DNA of 64,000 nucleotides from Pseudomonadota bacterium (GCA_018241895.1 JAFECX010000035.1:1-64000); one strand, 5' to 3'; shown: positions 1 to 8,398, counted from the first letter of the stretch. The notes: generated by a model not told the origin, from the letters alone. Made by a program: numbers and translations.

Positions 1-198
1 ATGCCGCCACGAGCGGCGCATGCGATCGTGCACCTTCTGCGCGGCAGCGCCGCACTGCGGGCACGTGAACTGCGCGCTGTCGCAGCCGAGTTCGAAGTCG
101 ATGCGCCGGTGCTCGGCATCGAGCTCGACGTCCTCGACGAACCACGGCGCCTGCAGCCCCAGGGCGCTGGTGAACAGCGCTTCGATCCCGACGTTCAC
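1..198 (-). CDS. ISL3-family transposase, N-terminal part (cut by window edge)
   Basis: Reading the minus strand from a GTG at 198 gives 66 uninterrupted codons running off the window edge. The translation contains LFTSALGLQAPWFVEDVEL, an acidic spacer, then a CPQCG zinc-finger half followed by VHDRMRRSWRH. This order (hydrophobic start, DxE-rich stretch, CxxC, HDxxxRxWRH) is the N-terminal DNA-binding zinc ribbon of ISL3-family transposases. The catalytic DDE domain would lie outside the window, so whether the gene is intact cannot be judged. The identification rests on motif recognition only. Confidence 0.8.
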   Translation of the reverse strand, partial: MNVGIEALFTSALGLQAPWFVEDVELDAEHRRIDFELGCDSAQFTCPQCGAAAQKVHDRMRRSWRH

Positions 199-336
199 GT
201 GCGAACCCCTCGATGCCCGAACAACCGCCCCGTGGACATGTGGACAGGCCCATAGGCGGCCTGCCCACATGCCCACCGGGCTCGACTACGACCACGCATT
301 GTCGGTGTTGGGTTCCACACGAAACGACGAGGGGCC
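1..336 (-). mobile_element. ISL3-family insertion sequence, one end
   Basis: The stretch holds the transposase start (198) and its leader. Between 237 and 271 an inverted repeat (14-bp arms, one mismatch, 7-nt loop) lies just upstream of the transposase start; it could be a regulatory hairpin. At 311-336 the minus strand reads GGCCCCTCGTCGTTTCGTGT, which resembles the GGCTCTTC-type terminal inverted repeats of ISL3 elements, so the IS boundary is placed near 336. The other end and the target duplication are outside the window, so the boundary is inferred. Confidence 0.55.
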
Positions 337-489
337 TGTGGCAGCATCTTCGATGTGGCCGAACGCTGCTGCCGCCGCCACGGCTGCAGCCTTGTCCCAA
401 GGCGCCACCACGACCTGTCGAGTTTTTTTACACTCAGCGCGACCACGTTCGGCCAGTCGACCCGATAGGGTCGGAATCGAAGGATTGAA

Positions 490-503
490 TGTCTTTGGTG
501 ACA
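490..503. promoter_or_regulatory. Candidate activator site, TGTC-N6-GACA palindrome
   Basis: A short palindrome TGTC-N6-GACA lies about 28 bp upstream of the sigma-54-type element at 531. Enhancer-binding proteins bind dyads upstream of sigma-54 promoters, and the PrsR response regulator of this window is such a protein. The pairing of this dyad with PrsR is speculative; a 4-bp half site can occur by chance. Confidence 0.3.
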
Positions 504-530
504 ATGACTTAGCGTTGCGCCTCCGGTACC

Positions 531-546
531 TGGCACAGGTTCTGCT
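531..546 (+). promoter_or_regulatory. Sigma-54 (-24/-12) promoter of the PEP-CTERM gene
   Basis: TGGCAC at 531-536 is followed by TGCT at 543-546, so the invariant GG and GC dinucleotides are 10 bp apart as in the RpoN consensus TGGCACG-N4-TTGCW. Transcription would start around 557, leaving a leader of about 50 nt before the ATG at 610. A sigma-54 promoter fits a PEP-CTERM gene in a genome that carries the PrsK/PrsR pair, because PrsR has the sigma-54 interaction motif GAFTGA. Confidence 0.65.
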
Positions 547-609
547 TATACCCTGACGTCCAGGCGTCGAGCGCGCCTCCCACGGACAGGCAACCCAAGG
601 AGCTATCGA

Positions 610-1494
610 ATGAAACGCACTCTACTCACCGCTGCCATCGCTCTGGCAGCCTCTGCCGGTGCACTGGCCGCTCCCACGTTCGGCTTGAAGAACCTTCCGT
701 CCGGCTGGGATGGATCGTTCGAAATCAAGTTCCAGAACATGGAGGCCTTCACCGGAGATCTGACCAGCTTTGTGAATCAGGCCACGACCCCGATCTACAA
801 CTACGGTGTCGCCAAGCTCTCGTCGATCGTCGATCCGGGGTCGGGCAACACGATCTGGGCCGATGGTGACAACGGCGCCGAGATCACCCTGATCTTCAAC
901 AACATCTCGGTCAAGACCGTCACTCCGATTCTCGGCGGCTTCCAGGTCGATTCCACCGGTGGCCTGATGAGCATGTTCATCAATCCGATGGGAGCGTTTT
1001 CCGCGGCCGGCGGCTTCGCGCAGGGTCTGGGCGGATATGCGACAGGCGGCTGCCTGATCAATCAGCTTTGCTACAACGGCATCTCGGGTGTGGCCGGCGG
1101 TGGCGCGTTCCTGGACTTGGCGTGGGCGGCGGTCGGTATCGTTGCCGATCCGACCGTTACCGTACATGGCACCTTCACCAGCCTGACTACGCCGCAGACG
1201 GGTACGGCCCAGGGCTATCTGAACGTGACCGGCGGCCCGTACGCCGCCAATTTCGATACCAATGGGCAGCTTGGCGGATCGGACCTGTTCTCGCAGAACG
1301 ATTTCTGCACGCCCGGGCAGATCGGATGCGTGAATCTGGCTGCTGCTGGTGGGTCGCCGGCGGCTGGCGGCTGGCCGCTGCGTAGCAACGACCCGGTGCG
1401 CGGCGCCTTCGTGCCAGAACCCGGCACGCTTGGGCTGGTCGGCCTGGCGCTGTTGGGCATTGGTGCCGGCGCGGTCCGCCGTCGGCGCGGCTGA
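610..1494 (+). CDS. PEP-CTERM sorting-domain protein
   Basis: A 294-residue exported protein of unknown specific role. It has a signal peptide of about 21 residues (MKRTLLTA, hydrophobic core, ALAA cleavage) and ends in the exosortase sorting signal: VPEPG at about 268-272, a hydrophobic helix, then RRRR. Such proteins are recognised by an exosortase (XrtA/EpsH type) in the inner membrane, cleaved near PEP and released to the cell surface or matrix. The middle is glycine-, threonine- and asparagine-rich with a few cysteines, typical of these low-complexity substrates. The start is an ATG behind AAGGAG (598-603). It sits behind a sigma-54-type promoter and ahead of a strong terminator, so it is probably monocistronic. 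No exosortase gene lies in this window. Confidence 0.93.
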   Translation: MKRTLLTAAIALAASAGALAAPTFGLKNLPSGWDGSFEIKFQNMEAFTGDLTSFVNQATTPIYNYGVAKLSSIVDPGSGNTIWADGDNGAEITLIFNNISVKTVTPILGGFQVDSTGGLMSMFINPMGAFSAAGGFAQGLGGYATGGCLINQLCYNGISGVAGGGAFLDLAWAAVGIVADPTVTVHGTFTSLTTPQTGTAQGYLNVTGGPYAANFDTNGQLGGSDLFSQNDFCTPGQIGCVNLAAAGGSPAAGGWPLRSNDPVRGAFVPEPGTLGLVGLALLGIGAGAVRRRRG

Positions 1495-1532
1495 CCAAGG
1501 AATGCCGGCTTGCCCCCGGCAGGCACGGCCTG

Positions 1533-1561
1533 AAAGCGACCTCCCTGGCGGAGGTCGCTTT
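1533..1561 (+). terminator. Rho-independent-type terminator
   Basis: A perfect 12-bp stem (AAAGCGACCTCC paired with GGAGGTCGCTTT) with a 5-nt loop CTGGC, followed by GCTTTG. It lies 38 bp after the stop of the PEP-CTERM gene and separates it from the membrane protein gene at 1612. Confidence 0.8.
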
Positions 1562-1611
1562 GCTTTGTCGTTGCCGGCTGCCGCCGAGCCGTAACCGACG
1601 AGTTTGTACCG

Positions 1612-2280
1612 ATGAGCGTCCGGACATGCGTGCGATATGTTGCGCAGCTCGTGCTGACGCTTTGTATCCTGGCATTCGTCCCCGGAAATGCGGTCAAGCT
1701 CGCGCTGCTGTTGCCGATCTGGATACTTACTTTCGGGCGTGTCAGTCGCGCCGAACTGCTATTGTTCGTGGCGGCATCCCTGTTCTTTTCTGCCATGAAC
1801 GCGACTGCCCTGCACCAAGGCATATTTGCGTTCACCAGCCCGGACGTGCTTCGGATGCCGGTCTGGGAGCTGGCCATGTGGGGTTTCTATCTGCTCCACA
1901 CCCGTCGCATGCTCGCCGGCTTCGATCCCACGCCGATGTTTTCGGGCCGCTGGTGGGTGTGGTTGCTGGCTGGGCTCTACGCCGCCGCGTTTGCAAGCAT
2001 TACGGAGCCCGGGATGCTAATGCTGTCGACGGCTTGCCTGCTCGGCATCGGCCTCGCACTTCACCACGAACCAGCCGATTTCGCATACACGGGTTACATG
2101 ATCGCGCTTGGGGCGGCAGTCGAGTACACCGGCGTCCATGCGGGACTCTGGCACTATCCGGGCAGTCCTCCGGGAGGTGTCCCGGCGTGGTTCATTACAC
2201 TCTGGGGCGGCGTCGGATTCTTTCTCTGCCGATTGGTCGGGCCCTGGCTCGACCCGGGACGTCCGCTCGCACCCGCTTGA
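1612..2280 (+). CDS. Polytopic membrane protein of unknown function
   Basis: A 222-residue protein made almost entirely of hydrophobic segments (about six or seven helices) with short polar loops. Near the C-terminus it has the string EYTGVHAGLWHYPG followed by GVPAWF and a last helix ending RLVGPWL. I do not recognise the family with confidence. It lies between a PEP-CTERM gene (same strand, but separated by a terminator) and a convergent PrsT-like lipoprotein gene whose stop is only 3 bp away, so it may belong to the same surface-protein module. There is no clear Shine-Dalgarno sequence before the ATG. Codon use is less GC-biased than in genes beyond 5.4 kb. Confidence 0.75.
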   Translation: MSVRTCVRYVAQLVLTLCILAFVPGNAVKLALLLPIWILTFGRVSRAELLLFVAASLFFSAMNATALHQGIFAFTSPDVLRMPVWELAMWGFYLLHTRRMLAGFDPTPMFSGRWWVWLLAGLYAAAFASITEPGMLMLSTACLLGIGLALHHEPADFAYTGYMIALGAAVEYTGVHAGLWHYPGSPPGGVPAWFITLWGGVGFFLCRLVGPWLDPGRPLAPA

Positions 2281-2283
2281 AGC

Positions 2284-5064
2284 TCACTTGCCCCATTCGG
2301 CAGCCAGCCGATCCACTTCGCCACGATGCGCGCTCTTTGCACCGGCCTTCTGAAGCTTGGCCAGTTCGCTACGCGCTTGGTCAGCCTGACCGCTACGCCA
2401 ATAGGCCTTGGCCAGCGTGAGCGTGTAGGTAAGATTGTCTGGGCCTAGCCGCTGGGCCTTCTGCGCGGCCTCGACGGCTGCTTTCGGGTCGTTTGCCGCC
2501 AGCAGAGCGCCAGCCAGTGTGTCGAGGTAGTCGGGCTTCTCCGGTTGCACTTCGACAGCGCGCTGCGCGTAGGCGAGACCCTGTGAATTCCCTCGTCGTA
2601 CCAGCACCCAGGCAAGGTTGTTGAGCGTCTGGCCGTCCCGCGGGTTGATCCGGCTTGCGACCAGGAGATGCCTCTCCGCGGCCTCCAGATCGGAGCGCAG
2701 GATCTCGATTTCGGCAGCATATTTCGCGAAACGGCTGTCCTGCGGATGGGCGGCGAGCCAGCCGTCGGCAAACGCGCTGGCCTGGGATGCCTTGTCCGCC
2801 GACGTCAGCGCCAGGAAGTATCGGGCCGGTGCCGGATAGGGCTGCTTCTTTGTCACGCCCGTCTTGAAGGCGGCGATGGCAGCGTCCTCGCGTTGACGCT
2901 TGACTTCGATTTCTCCTTCCGCGACCCAGCCGGCGGCATCGTCCGGCTCGGCCTTCTGCATCGATCGGGCCACCGCAATGGCCTCGTCCCAGCGCCTTGC
3001 ACGCACGTGCAGCGAAATCAGCTTGGCCTGCGCAAGCCTGCTGTCGGGCCGTATCTCGAGCGCCCGGTTCAGCGCTTTGAGCGCTTCGGCCTCCTGCCCA
3101 TCGTTCAAATAGACATCGGAGAGCCGCAGGTGCGGCAACTCCGACTTCGGCGCGAGCGACGCCAGCTGCGCGAAGGTGCTCTTGGCCTGCTGCAACTCGT
3201 GGCTGGCCAACTGGGCTGCGCCCAAACCATCGAGCACGTCCAGATCTTCCGGAAGGAGCGCGGCCGCCTCTTGCGCCGCCGCTAAGGCGCGCTTCGCCTG
3301 GCCTGCCTGCAGGAGAAATTGAATCAGTTGCACGCGCGGCCGCGGATCCAATGGGCTGGCCGAACCTGCCCGGTTGAGAATCCCGACGACCTCGTCGGTG
3401 GGTGCTTTCGCAGCGGCTCGGATCTGCGCGAGGGCCAGCAAGGCCGGAACGTTGCTCGGATCGGCCTGGAGCAATTGGGTGAATCGCTTCTGCGCCTCCG
3501 CGGGCTGGCCAGCGCCGATCGAGAGGAGCGCCAGTGCTTCGGCTGCCGGAAAGTACTTTGGGTCCATCGCCAGCGCCCGCTCGAACTGCGCCTTGGCGGC
3601 TGCCTGGCTGCCCTGCTCCAGCAGAATCCTGCCGCGCAGCGCGGGGACCGATGGATCGTTGGCCAACTTCTGCTGCAACCGATCGACTGCCCCGAGCGCT
3701 CGGGCGTAGTCCCGTCGCGATGTGGCCGCGCCGATCAGCGCCAGGTCGCCCACCACGCCAGGGTCTGCCGCCGCAACGGCTGCGAGCTCGGCGTACCCTT
3801 GTTCCGCCTTGCCCTGCGAGATTCGCATCAGCGCCGCTGCCGAGCGCAGCTGTGGGTCCTCGGGCGTCAGGCTGAGCGCCTGCAGATAGAGCGACTCGGC
3901 AGCCTTCATGTCGCCCAGCTCCATCTCCGCGCGTGCAGCAAGGGCCATCGACTCGGTGTCGCGAAGCTCGGCGGCCAGATTGGGCTTGAGTGTGCTCCGG
4001 GCCCTGTCCGGTCGACCCGTGGCGAGATAGACGTTCGCCAACAGCCTTCTCGGTAACACGCCATGCGGATCGGACTGAACGGCCCGCGTCAAGTGCTTCT
4101 CCGCCCTCGCCCATGAATGGGTTCGTGTCGCGATCATTCCCGCCAGGACCAGGCCCCGGACGTTGTCGGGTTGGATTCCCAACAGTCGCTCGCTGAAGTC
4201 GATGGCCGCCGCCAGGTCGCCCTTGAGGAAGGCGATACGTGCACCGTAATACAAGGTCGGCGGGCTCTGCGGCAGCAACGCCTTCATTTTCGCGAATTGG
4301 GCCTCGGCAGCGCGGATATCTCCCCGCGTGAGATAAATATCGATGATCCCCGCGTTGGCCGTCGGGTCCGCCGCTTTCAGCGCGATTACATGCTCGTAGG
4401 CGCTAAGCGCCTCCGGCAGGCGCTTTGCGTCGAGCCGCTTGATGTCGCCGCTCAACTGCCACGCCTCTAGATTTTCGGGCTCGCGCTCGAGAACACCTGC
4501 CACGATCGCTTCCGCGTGCTTCGGATCACCGGAAACCAGCTCGAGCCCCGCCTCCACGAGCTTGGCCCGAGCGTAATCCGGAGCGCTGGCAAGCGCTGTG
4601 GCGACCATTTCGCGAGCCTCGGAAAGCTTGCCGATCTTGAATAGCGCAAATCCGAGACTCGTCCGCAGATCGACCATTGAGGTCCGGTCGGCGATCTGCG
4701 TCGTGGACAGTCTCTTTATGACCTCGGCGAAGTCCCCTTGAGCAATCATGATGCGCGCCAACAACGGGAGCGTTTCGCTCTGCGGTTCTGCAGAATCAAT
4801 GGCCTTCTGGATCTCGATTCGTGCGCTAGACAACTCCCCCGTCGAATAGAGAACTCTTGCCATTAGCAGGTGCGCTGCTCCGGACGATGGGTTCTCCCTG
4901 ATGATGTTCTTCAATTGAATGCTCGCCGCATTCACATCCCCTCGTTCGAAATACGAGCGCGCCTCTGCAAGCGTCCCGGCAGTCGGCCCCTTCGAGCAGC
5001 CGGCTGCGGCCAGCGCCAGCGCGATCAGCAAGATTCCTGGCATTCTGGACAACATGATCTTCAT
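2284..5064 (-). CDS. prsT: PrsT-family PEP-CTERM system TPR lipoprotein (second copy)
   Basis: About 926 residues from the ATG at 5064, chosen because it gives a compact lipoprotein signal: MKIMLSRMPG, a hydrophobic core and the lipobox AAAGC with the acylated Cys at 23. A GTG at 5094 in frame would add ten polar residues. The rest is a long array of tetratricopeptide repeats (recurring LxxAxxxxPxxxxA patterns), the architecture and length of PrsT proteins that accompany exosortase loci and are proposed to act in exopolysaccharide export or matrix assembly. A paralogue of nearly equal length is at 13994. The two share fold and several segment motifs, but their N-termini differ. It is convergent with the membrane protein at 1612 and has a visibly lower GC than the paralogue. 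Confidence 0.88.
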   Translation of the reverse strand: MKIMLSRMPGILLIALALAAAGCSKGPTAGTLAEARSYFERGDVNAASIQLKNIIRENPSSGAAHLLMARVLYSTGELSSARIEIQKAIDSAEPQSETLPLLARIMIAQGDFAEVIKRLSTTQIADRTSMVDLRTSLGFALFKIGKLSEAREMVATALASAPDYARAKLVEAGLELVSGDPKHAEAIVAGVLEREPENLEAWQLSGDIKRLDAKRLPEALSAYEHVIALKAADPTANAGIIDIYLTRGDIRAAEAQFAKMKALLPQSPPTLYYGARIAFLKGDLAAAIDFSERLLGIQPDNVRGLVLAGMIATRTHSWARAEKHLTRAVQSDPHGVLPRRLLANVYLATGRPDRARSTLKPNLAAELRDTESMALAARAEMELGDMKAAESLYLQALSLTPEDPQLRSAAALMRISQGKAEQGYAELAAVAAADPGVVGDLALIGAATSRRDYARALGAVDRLQQKLANDPSVPALRGRILLEQGSQAAAKAQFERALAMDPKYFPAAEALALLSIGAGQPAEAQKRFTQLLQADPSNVPALLALAQIRAAAKAPTDEVVGILNRAGSASPLDPRPRVQLIQFLLQAGQAKRALAAAQEAAALLPEDLDVLDGLGAAQLASHELQQAKSTFAQLASLAPKSELPHLRLSDVYLNDGQEAEALKALNRALEIRPDSRLAQAKLISLHVRARRWDEAIAVARSMQKAEPDDAAGWVAEGEIEVKRQREDAAIAAFKTGVTKKQPYPAPARYFLALTSADKASQASAFADGWLAAHPQDSRFAKYAAEIEILRSDLEAAERHLLVASRINPRDGQTLNNLAWVLVRRGNSQGLAYAQRAVEVQPEKPDYLDTLAGALLAANDPKAAVEAAQKAQRLGPDNLTYTLTLAKAYWRSGQADQARSELAKLQKAGAKSAHRGEVDRLAAEWGK

Positions 5065-5443
5065 CACAAGCGTCGCTCTGGGTTCCTCAGCCACTCGGAA
5101 CGGCCCCGAAAAGTGCGAGCAGGACCAGATCCGAAGCTCGCCGCCTGGAGTGTCCTGAGGTGGGCAATGGGTGGACCATCAGGCCGTGTTCCGCGCGCAG
5201 ACTGCGCGGATGGAGGAGCATCACACGGAAAAACCAGACGCGGCAGTGTAGTTTGCACATCAGCCTGGGCGGCTGGGCAGTACGTCACGGCGCCGCACAG
5301 GCGGGGGACAGCCGATCGGCCGTGCATGAAGCCACAGCGCGATGAGCGCGCGCAGATTGCGAAGTGAAACGATGTGTGCTCAGCCTGCTCCGCGAACCCG
5401 CGTGCGTCTCGGCTAGACTCGCCTGCCTCTTCGGAGAGGAGCC
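5065..5443. other. Divergent intergenic region
   Basis: About 380 bp between the prsT-like gene (leftward) and the ABC ATPase gene (rightward). On the right side a -10-like hexamer TAGACT is at 5414-5419 and a purine-rich ribosome-binding stretch GGAGAGGAG at 5433-5441, just before the TTG start at 5444. No sigma-54 element was found facing leftward. No further gene is apparent. Confidence 0.5.
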
Positions 5444-6187
5444 TTGCACTTGCCAACCGAACCCGTCGCCGAGTTCTCCGGCGTCGTGAAGTCGTACCAG
5501 ATGGACAAGGTGACGGTGCCGGTGCTCAAGGGCATCGATCTCATCGTGCGGCCGGGCTGCTTCACCGTGCTGCAGGGGCCCTCCGGCAGCGGCAAGACGA
5601 CGCTCTTGAACCTGGCGGGCTGCATCGACAGGCCGGATGCCGGCGAGGTTCGCGTGACGGGCCGCAAGGTGGCCGAGATGTCGGACGACGAGCTGGCCGA
5701 CTTCAGGGCCGAGAACGTCGGCTTCATCTTCCAGAACTTCAATCTCCTGCCGGTGCTGACGGCGTACGAGAACATCGAGTACCCGCTCATCCTGGCCGGC
5801 ATGGAGGCGCCCCGGCGCGCCCGACGCGTCACGCGGCTGCTGGAGGCCGTCGGGCTGCACGACCGGGCACGCAACCGCCCGGGGGAGCTTTCGGGTGGGC
5901 AACGCCAGCGCGTGGCCATCGCGCGCGCGCTGGCACGGCGGCCGAGCCTCGTGATCGCCGACGAGCCCACGGCCAACCTGGACAGCGCCACGGGCCAGGC
6001 GATCCTGCGGTTGATGCGGCGCATGCAGTTGCGCTACCGGATCAGCTTTCTGTTCTCGTCGCACGATCGCGGCGTGATGAAGGCCGCCGACGACTTGATC
6101 GTGTTGCGTGACGGCGTCATTCAAGGCACGCGGCGCGGGCCGGCGCCCGCGGGCATGCAACCGGACACGTCCGACGACAACGCGTGA
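5444..6187 (+). CDS. ABC transporter ATP-binding protein, LolD/MacB type
   Basis: A 247-residue cytoplasmic ATPase with Walker A GPSGSGKT, Q-loop IFQNFNL, signature [15 protein letters not shown], Walker B LVIADEPTANLD and a switch histidine in SSHD. These are the hallmarks of the MacB/LolD/FtsE subfamily, which drives transfer of periplasmic or lipid-linked substrates with FtsX-like permeases rather than classical import. The start is TTG, supported by GGAGAGGAG immediately upstream. No permease follows: the next long gene codes for a LolA-like protein, so the ATPase must either work with a permease encoded elsewhere or be left over from a deletion (see 6192). Confidence 0.9.
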   Translation: MHLPTEPVAEFSGVVKSYQMDKVTVPVLKGIDLIVRPGCFTVLQGPSGSGKTTLLNLAGCIDRPDAGEVRVTGRKVAEMSDDELADFRAENVGFIFQNFNLLPVLTAYENIEYPLILAGMEAPRRARRVTRLLEAVGLHDRARNRPGELSGGQRQRVAIARALARRPSLVIADEPTANLDSATGQAILRLMRRMQLRYRISFLFSSHDRGVMKAADDLIVLRDGVIQGTRRGPAPAGMQPDTSDDNA

Positions 6188-6191
6188 GCCG

Positions 6192-6299
6192 ATGCGCCGG
6201 ACCCGCAAGCCGTTCACGATCGGCGGATGGCCCGCCACGATCGGTGCCTGTCCTGCGCGGCTCGCGCCCGATGATGTGGAGGTGCCGCGTCATGCCTGA
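6192..6299 (+). pseudogene. 35-codon ORF, possible scar of a deleted permease gene
   Basis: An ORF of 35 codons starts at an ATG 5 bp after the ATPase stop (MRRTRKPFTI...) and ends with a TGA at 6297-6299 that overlaps the start region of the next gene (ATG at 6292). A start directly behind the ATPase and a stop overlapping the LolA-like gene is what a complete permease gene would show in a LolD-permease-LolA operon. The basic N-terminus would suit the first residues of a membrane protein. The internal deletion is an inference; the ORF may also be meaningless. Confidence 0.3.
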
Positions 6300-7113
6300 T
6301 TCTTCCTTCCCGATCCTTTCGGAGGCTCTGCCCGTGAGGCGAAGACTGGTGATCCTTCCGATGGCCCTCCTTGGGTTGGGTGGCCACTTCGGGGTACGCG
6401 CTGCCCCCGACGCGCAAGCGCTGCTGTCGGCCAGCGACGCCATCCGCAACCCGACCCAGCCGTTTCGCGTCACCGTCACGCTCACCGAGTTCGCCAAGGG
6501 CGTGCAGGTGGACGCCACCACGCTGGTCAGCTACGCACGCACCCTGGAATCGGGCGGCCAGTTCGCGACCATCACGCGCTTCGTGCGCCCGCCGCGCGAC
6601 GCCGGCAAGGTGATGCTGAAGAACGGCAGCGACCTGTGGTTCTACGACCCCGGCACGAAGGCCGCGGTGCGCATCTCGCCGCAGCAGCGCCTGCTGGGCC
6701 AGGCCTCCAACGGCGACGTGATGACGGTGAACTTCGCGCGCGACTATCGCGCCGCGATCGCGGCCGAGGAGACGATCCAGGACGGCGAGCGCAGGAAGCG
6801 CCAGGCCGTCAAGCTGCAGCTCGCGGCGTCGAGCGACGATGCCACCTACGCCGCGATCGAGCTCTGGCTCGACGCCGCGAGCCACGCGCCGATCAAGGCG
6901 CGCTTCTTCGCCGATTCGGGGCGGCTGCTGAAGACGGCATACTACCGGCGCTACCGCATGGAGCTCGGCGTCGAGCGGCCGACCGAAACGGTGATCATCG
7001 ACGGCATCGAGCCGCAGTCGGTGACGCTGGTGGGGTTCGGCGAGTACGCGGCGCGCAACATCCCGGTGTCGTGGTTCCAGCGCGACTATCTGCCCCGCTT
7101 CGATGCCGAATGA
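6292..7113 (+). CDS. LolA-like outer-membrane lipoprotein-sorting protein
   Basis: A 273-residue periplasmic protein from the ATG at 6292, supported by GGAGGTG at 6278-6284; a GTG about 40 bp further on, also behind GGAGG, is an alternative. A hydrophobic signal segment (RRRLVILPMALLGLGG) is followed by a mature domain with the features of the COG2834 group: repeated beta-strands, LWFYDPGTKAAVRIS, RLLGQASNGDVM, and a late YRRYRMELG. In characterised members the half-barrel binds a lipid or lipoprotein acyl chain in transit to the outer membrane. It lies downstream of an ABC ATPase and upstream of a beta-barrel protein, consistent with a dedicated lipid or lipoprotein trafficking route. Confidence 0.82.
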   Translation: MPDSSFPILSEALPVRRRLVILPMALLGLGGHFGVRAAPDAQALLSASDAIRNPTQPFRVTVTLTEFAKGVQVDATTLVSYARTLESGGQFATITRFVRPPRDAGKVMLKNGSDLWFYDPGTKAAVRISPQQRLLGQASNGDVMTVNFARDYRAAIAAEETIQDGERRKRQAVKLQLAASSDDATYAAIELWLDAASHAPIKARFFADSGRLLKTAYYRRYRMELGVERPTETVIIDGIEPQSVTLVGFGEYAARNIPVSWFQRDYLPRFDAE

Positions 7114-7123
7114 CTGCAATCAC

Positions 7124-8398
7124 ATGAATCGCTCGAAGCGCCGCCGCGCCGGTCTCGTCGCCGTCCTCGTGCTCGCGGCGGCCTTTGCCGCGTCGGCACA
7201 GGACGACCTCGATGCGCTGCAGTTGCAGGCCGCGCCGGCGGCCGCGGCAGCGGCGGCGGAGTCCAACCTGCACGCGTACGTCGAACTGGCCGCCGGCCGC
7301 GTCGAGCGGCGCGGCGGGCTGTCGTCGCAGGATGGCCGGCGCGCGTCGCTCGACCTGCGCTATGCGGCCCCGCTGGGCGCAGGCTGGCGCTTCGGCCTGT
7401 CCGACCGGCTCGACGACGTGCATCCGGTGGCCACAGGCATGCGCGCCACCACCAACAGCCTGCGCGAGGCCTGGCTCGGCTGGCGCGACGCGGCGGGCAC
7501 CTGGTCGGCCGACCTGGGGCGCATCAACTGGCGCCGCGGGCCGGCGTATGGCTACAACCCGACCGACTACTTCCGCTCGGGCGGCTTGCGCGCCGTGACC
7601 ACGCTCGACCCGGTCACGCTGCGCGAAACGCGCATGGGCACCGGCATGCTCAGGGTGGCGAACCTGTGGGCCGGCGGCGGCGCCACGCTGGCCCTGGCGC
7701 CCAAGCTCGCCGATGGGCCGTCGCAGGGTGCGAGTGCGGTCGATCTGGGCGCGACCAACATGAACGATCGCGCGCTGATCGGCGTCAACCAGCGCCTGTC
7801 GCCAAGCGTGAGTGCCGAGGGCTCGTTGCTGCTGCAGCGCGGCACGTCGGCCACGTTCGGCGCGAGCCTCACGGCATTGCTCACGGATTCGATCGTGGCC
7901 TACGGCGAATGGTCCAGCGGCAAGTCGAGAAGGATCGACGACATCGTGCTGGCCACCGGCGCGCCGGCCCGGCGCGTGCAACAGGCGGCCGTGGGGCTGA
8001 CCTGGACGCTGCCCACTGCGCTCGCGTTGACGCTGGAGGCCGAATACAACGGCGCCGGCGTCGATCGCGCGGGCTGGAACGCCGTGCTGGCGGGCGGACC
8101 GGCCGCGTACCAAGCCTATCAGGCGCTGATCCAGCCCGGGCAGGATATCGGCTCGCGCCGCGCGTGGCTCCTCTATGCGACGCAGAAGGGGCTGGGCCTC
8201 AAGCAGCTCGACCTCACCGGCTTCGTGCGCGTCAACGCCGTCGACCACAGCCGCCTGGCGTGGGCGGAGCTGCGCTACCACTGGCCGCGCTTCGACGCCG
8301 CGCTGCAGTGGAACCTGGCTTCGGGTGGTGGCTCGACGGAGTTCGGCGTCATGCCGTACCGGCAGATCGTCCAGCTCGTCGGGGTCGCCTACTTCTAG
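7124..8398 (+). CDS. Outer-membrane beta-barrel-like protein
   Basis: A 424-residue exported protein from the ATG at 7124. The signal peptide is MNRSKRRRAGLVAVLVLAAA with cleavage near ASA-QDD. The mature part alternates aromatic and small residues in amphipathic strands (LNAYVEL-like, WRFGLSDRLDD, LRYHWPRFDAALQW) and ends VGVAYF with a terminal phenylalanine, the usual signature of proteins folded by the Bam machinery. Length and pattern suggest a barrel of roughly 14-18 strands. Specific function is unknown. It follows the LolA-like gene by 10 bp, so the three genes at 5444-8398 are probably one operon. Confidence 0.78.
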   Translation: MNRSKRRRAGLVAVLVLAAAFAASAQDDLDALQLQAAPAAAAAAAESNLHAYVELAAGRVERRGGLSSQDGRRASLDLRYAAPLGAGWRFGLSDRLDDVHPVATGMRATTNSLREAWLGWRDAAGTWSADLGRINWRRGPAYGYNPTDYFRSGGLRAVTTLDPVTLRETRMGTGMLRVANLWAGGGATLALAPKLADGPSQGASAVDLGATNMNDRALIGVNQRLSPSVSAEGSLLLQRGTSATFGASLTALLTDSIVAYGEWSSGKSRRIDDIVLATGAPARRVQQAAVGLTWTLPTALALTLEAEYNGAGVDRAGWNAVLAGGPAAYQAYQALIQPGQDIGSRRAWLLYATQKGLGLKQLDLTGFVRVNAVDHSRLAWAELRYHWPRFDAALQWNLASGGGSTEFGVMPYRQIVQLVGVAYF

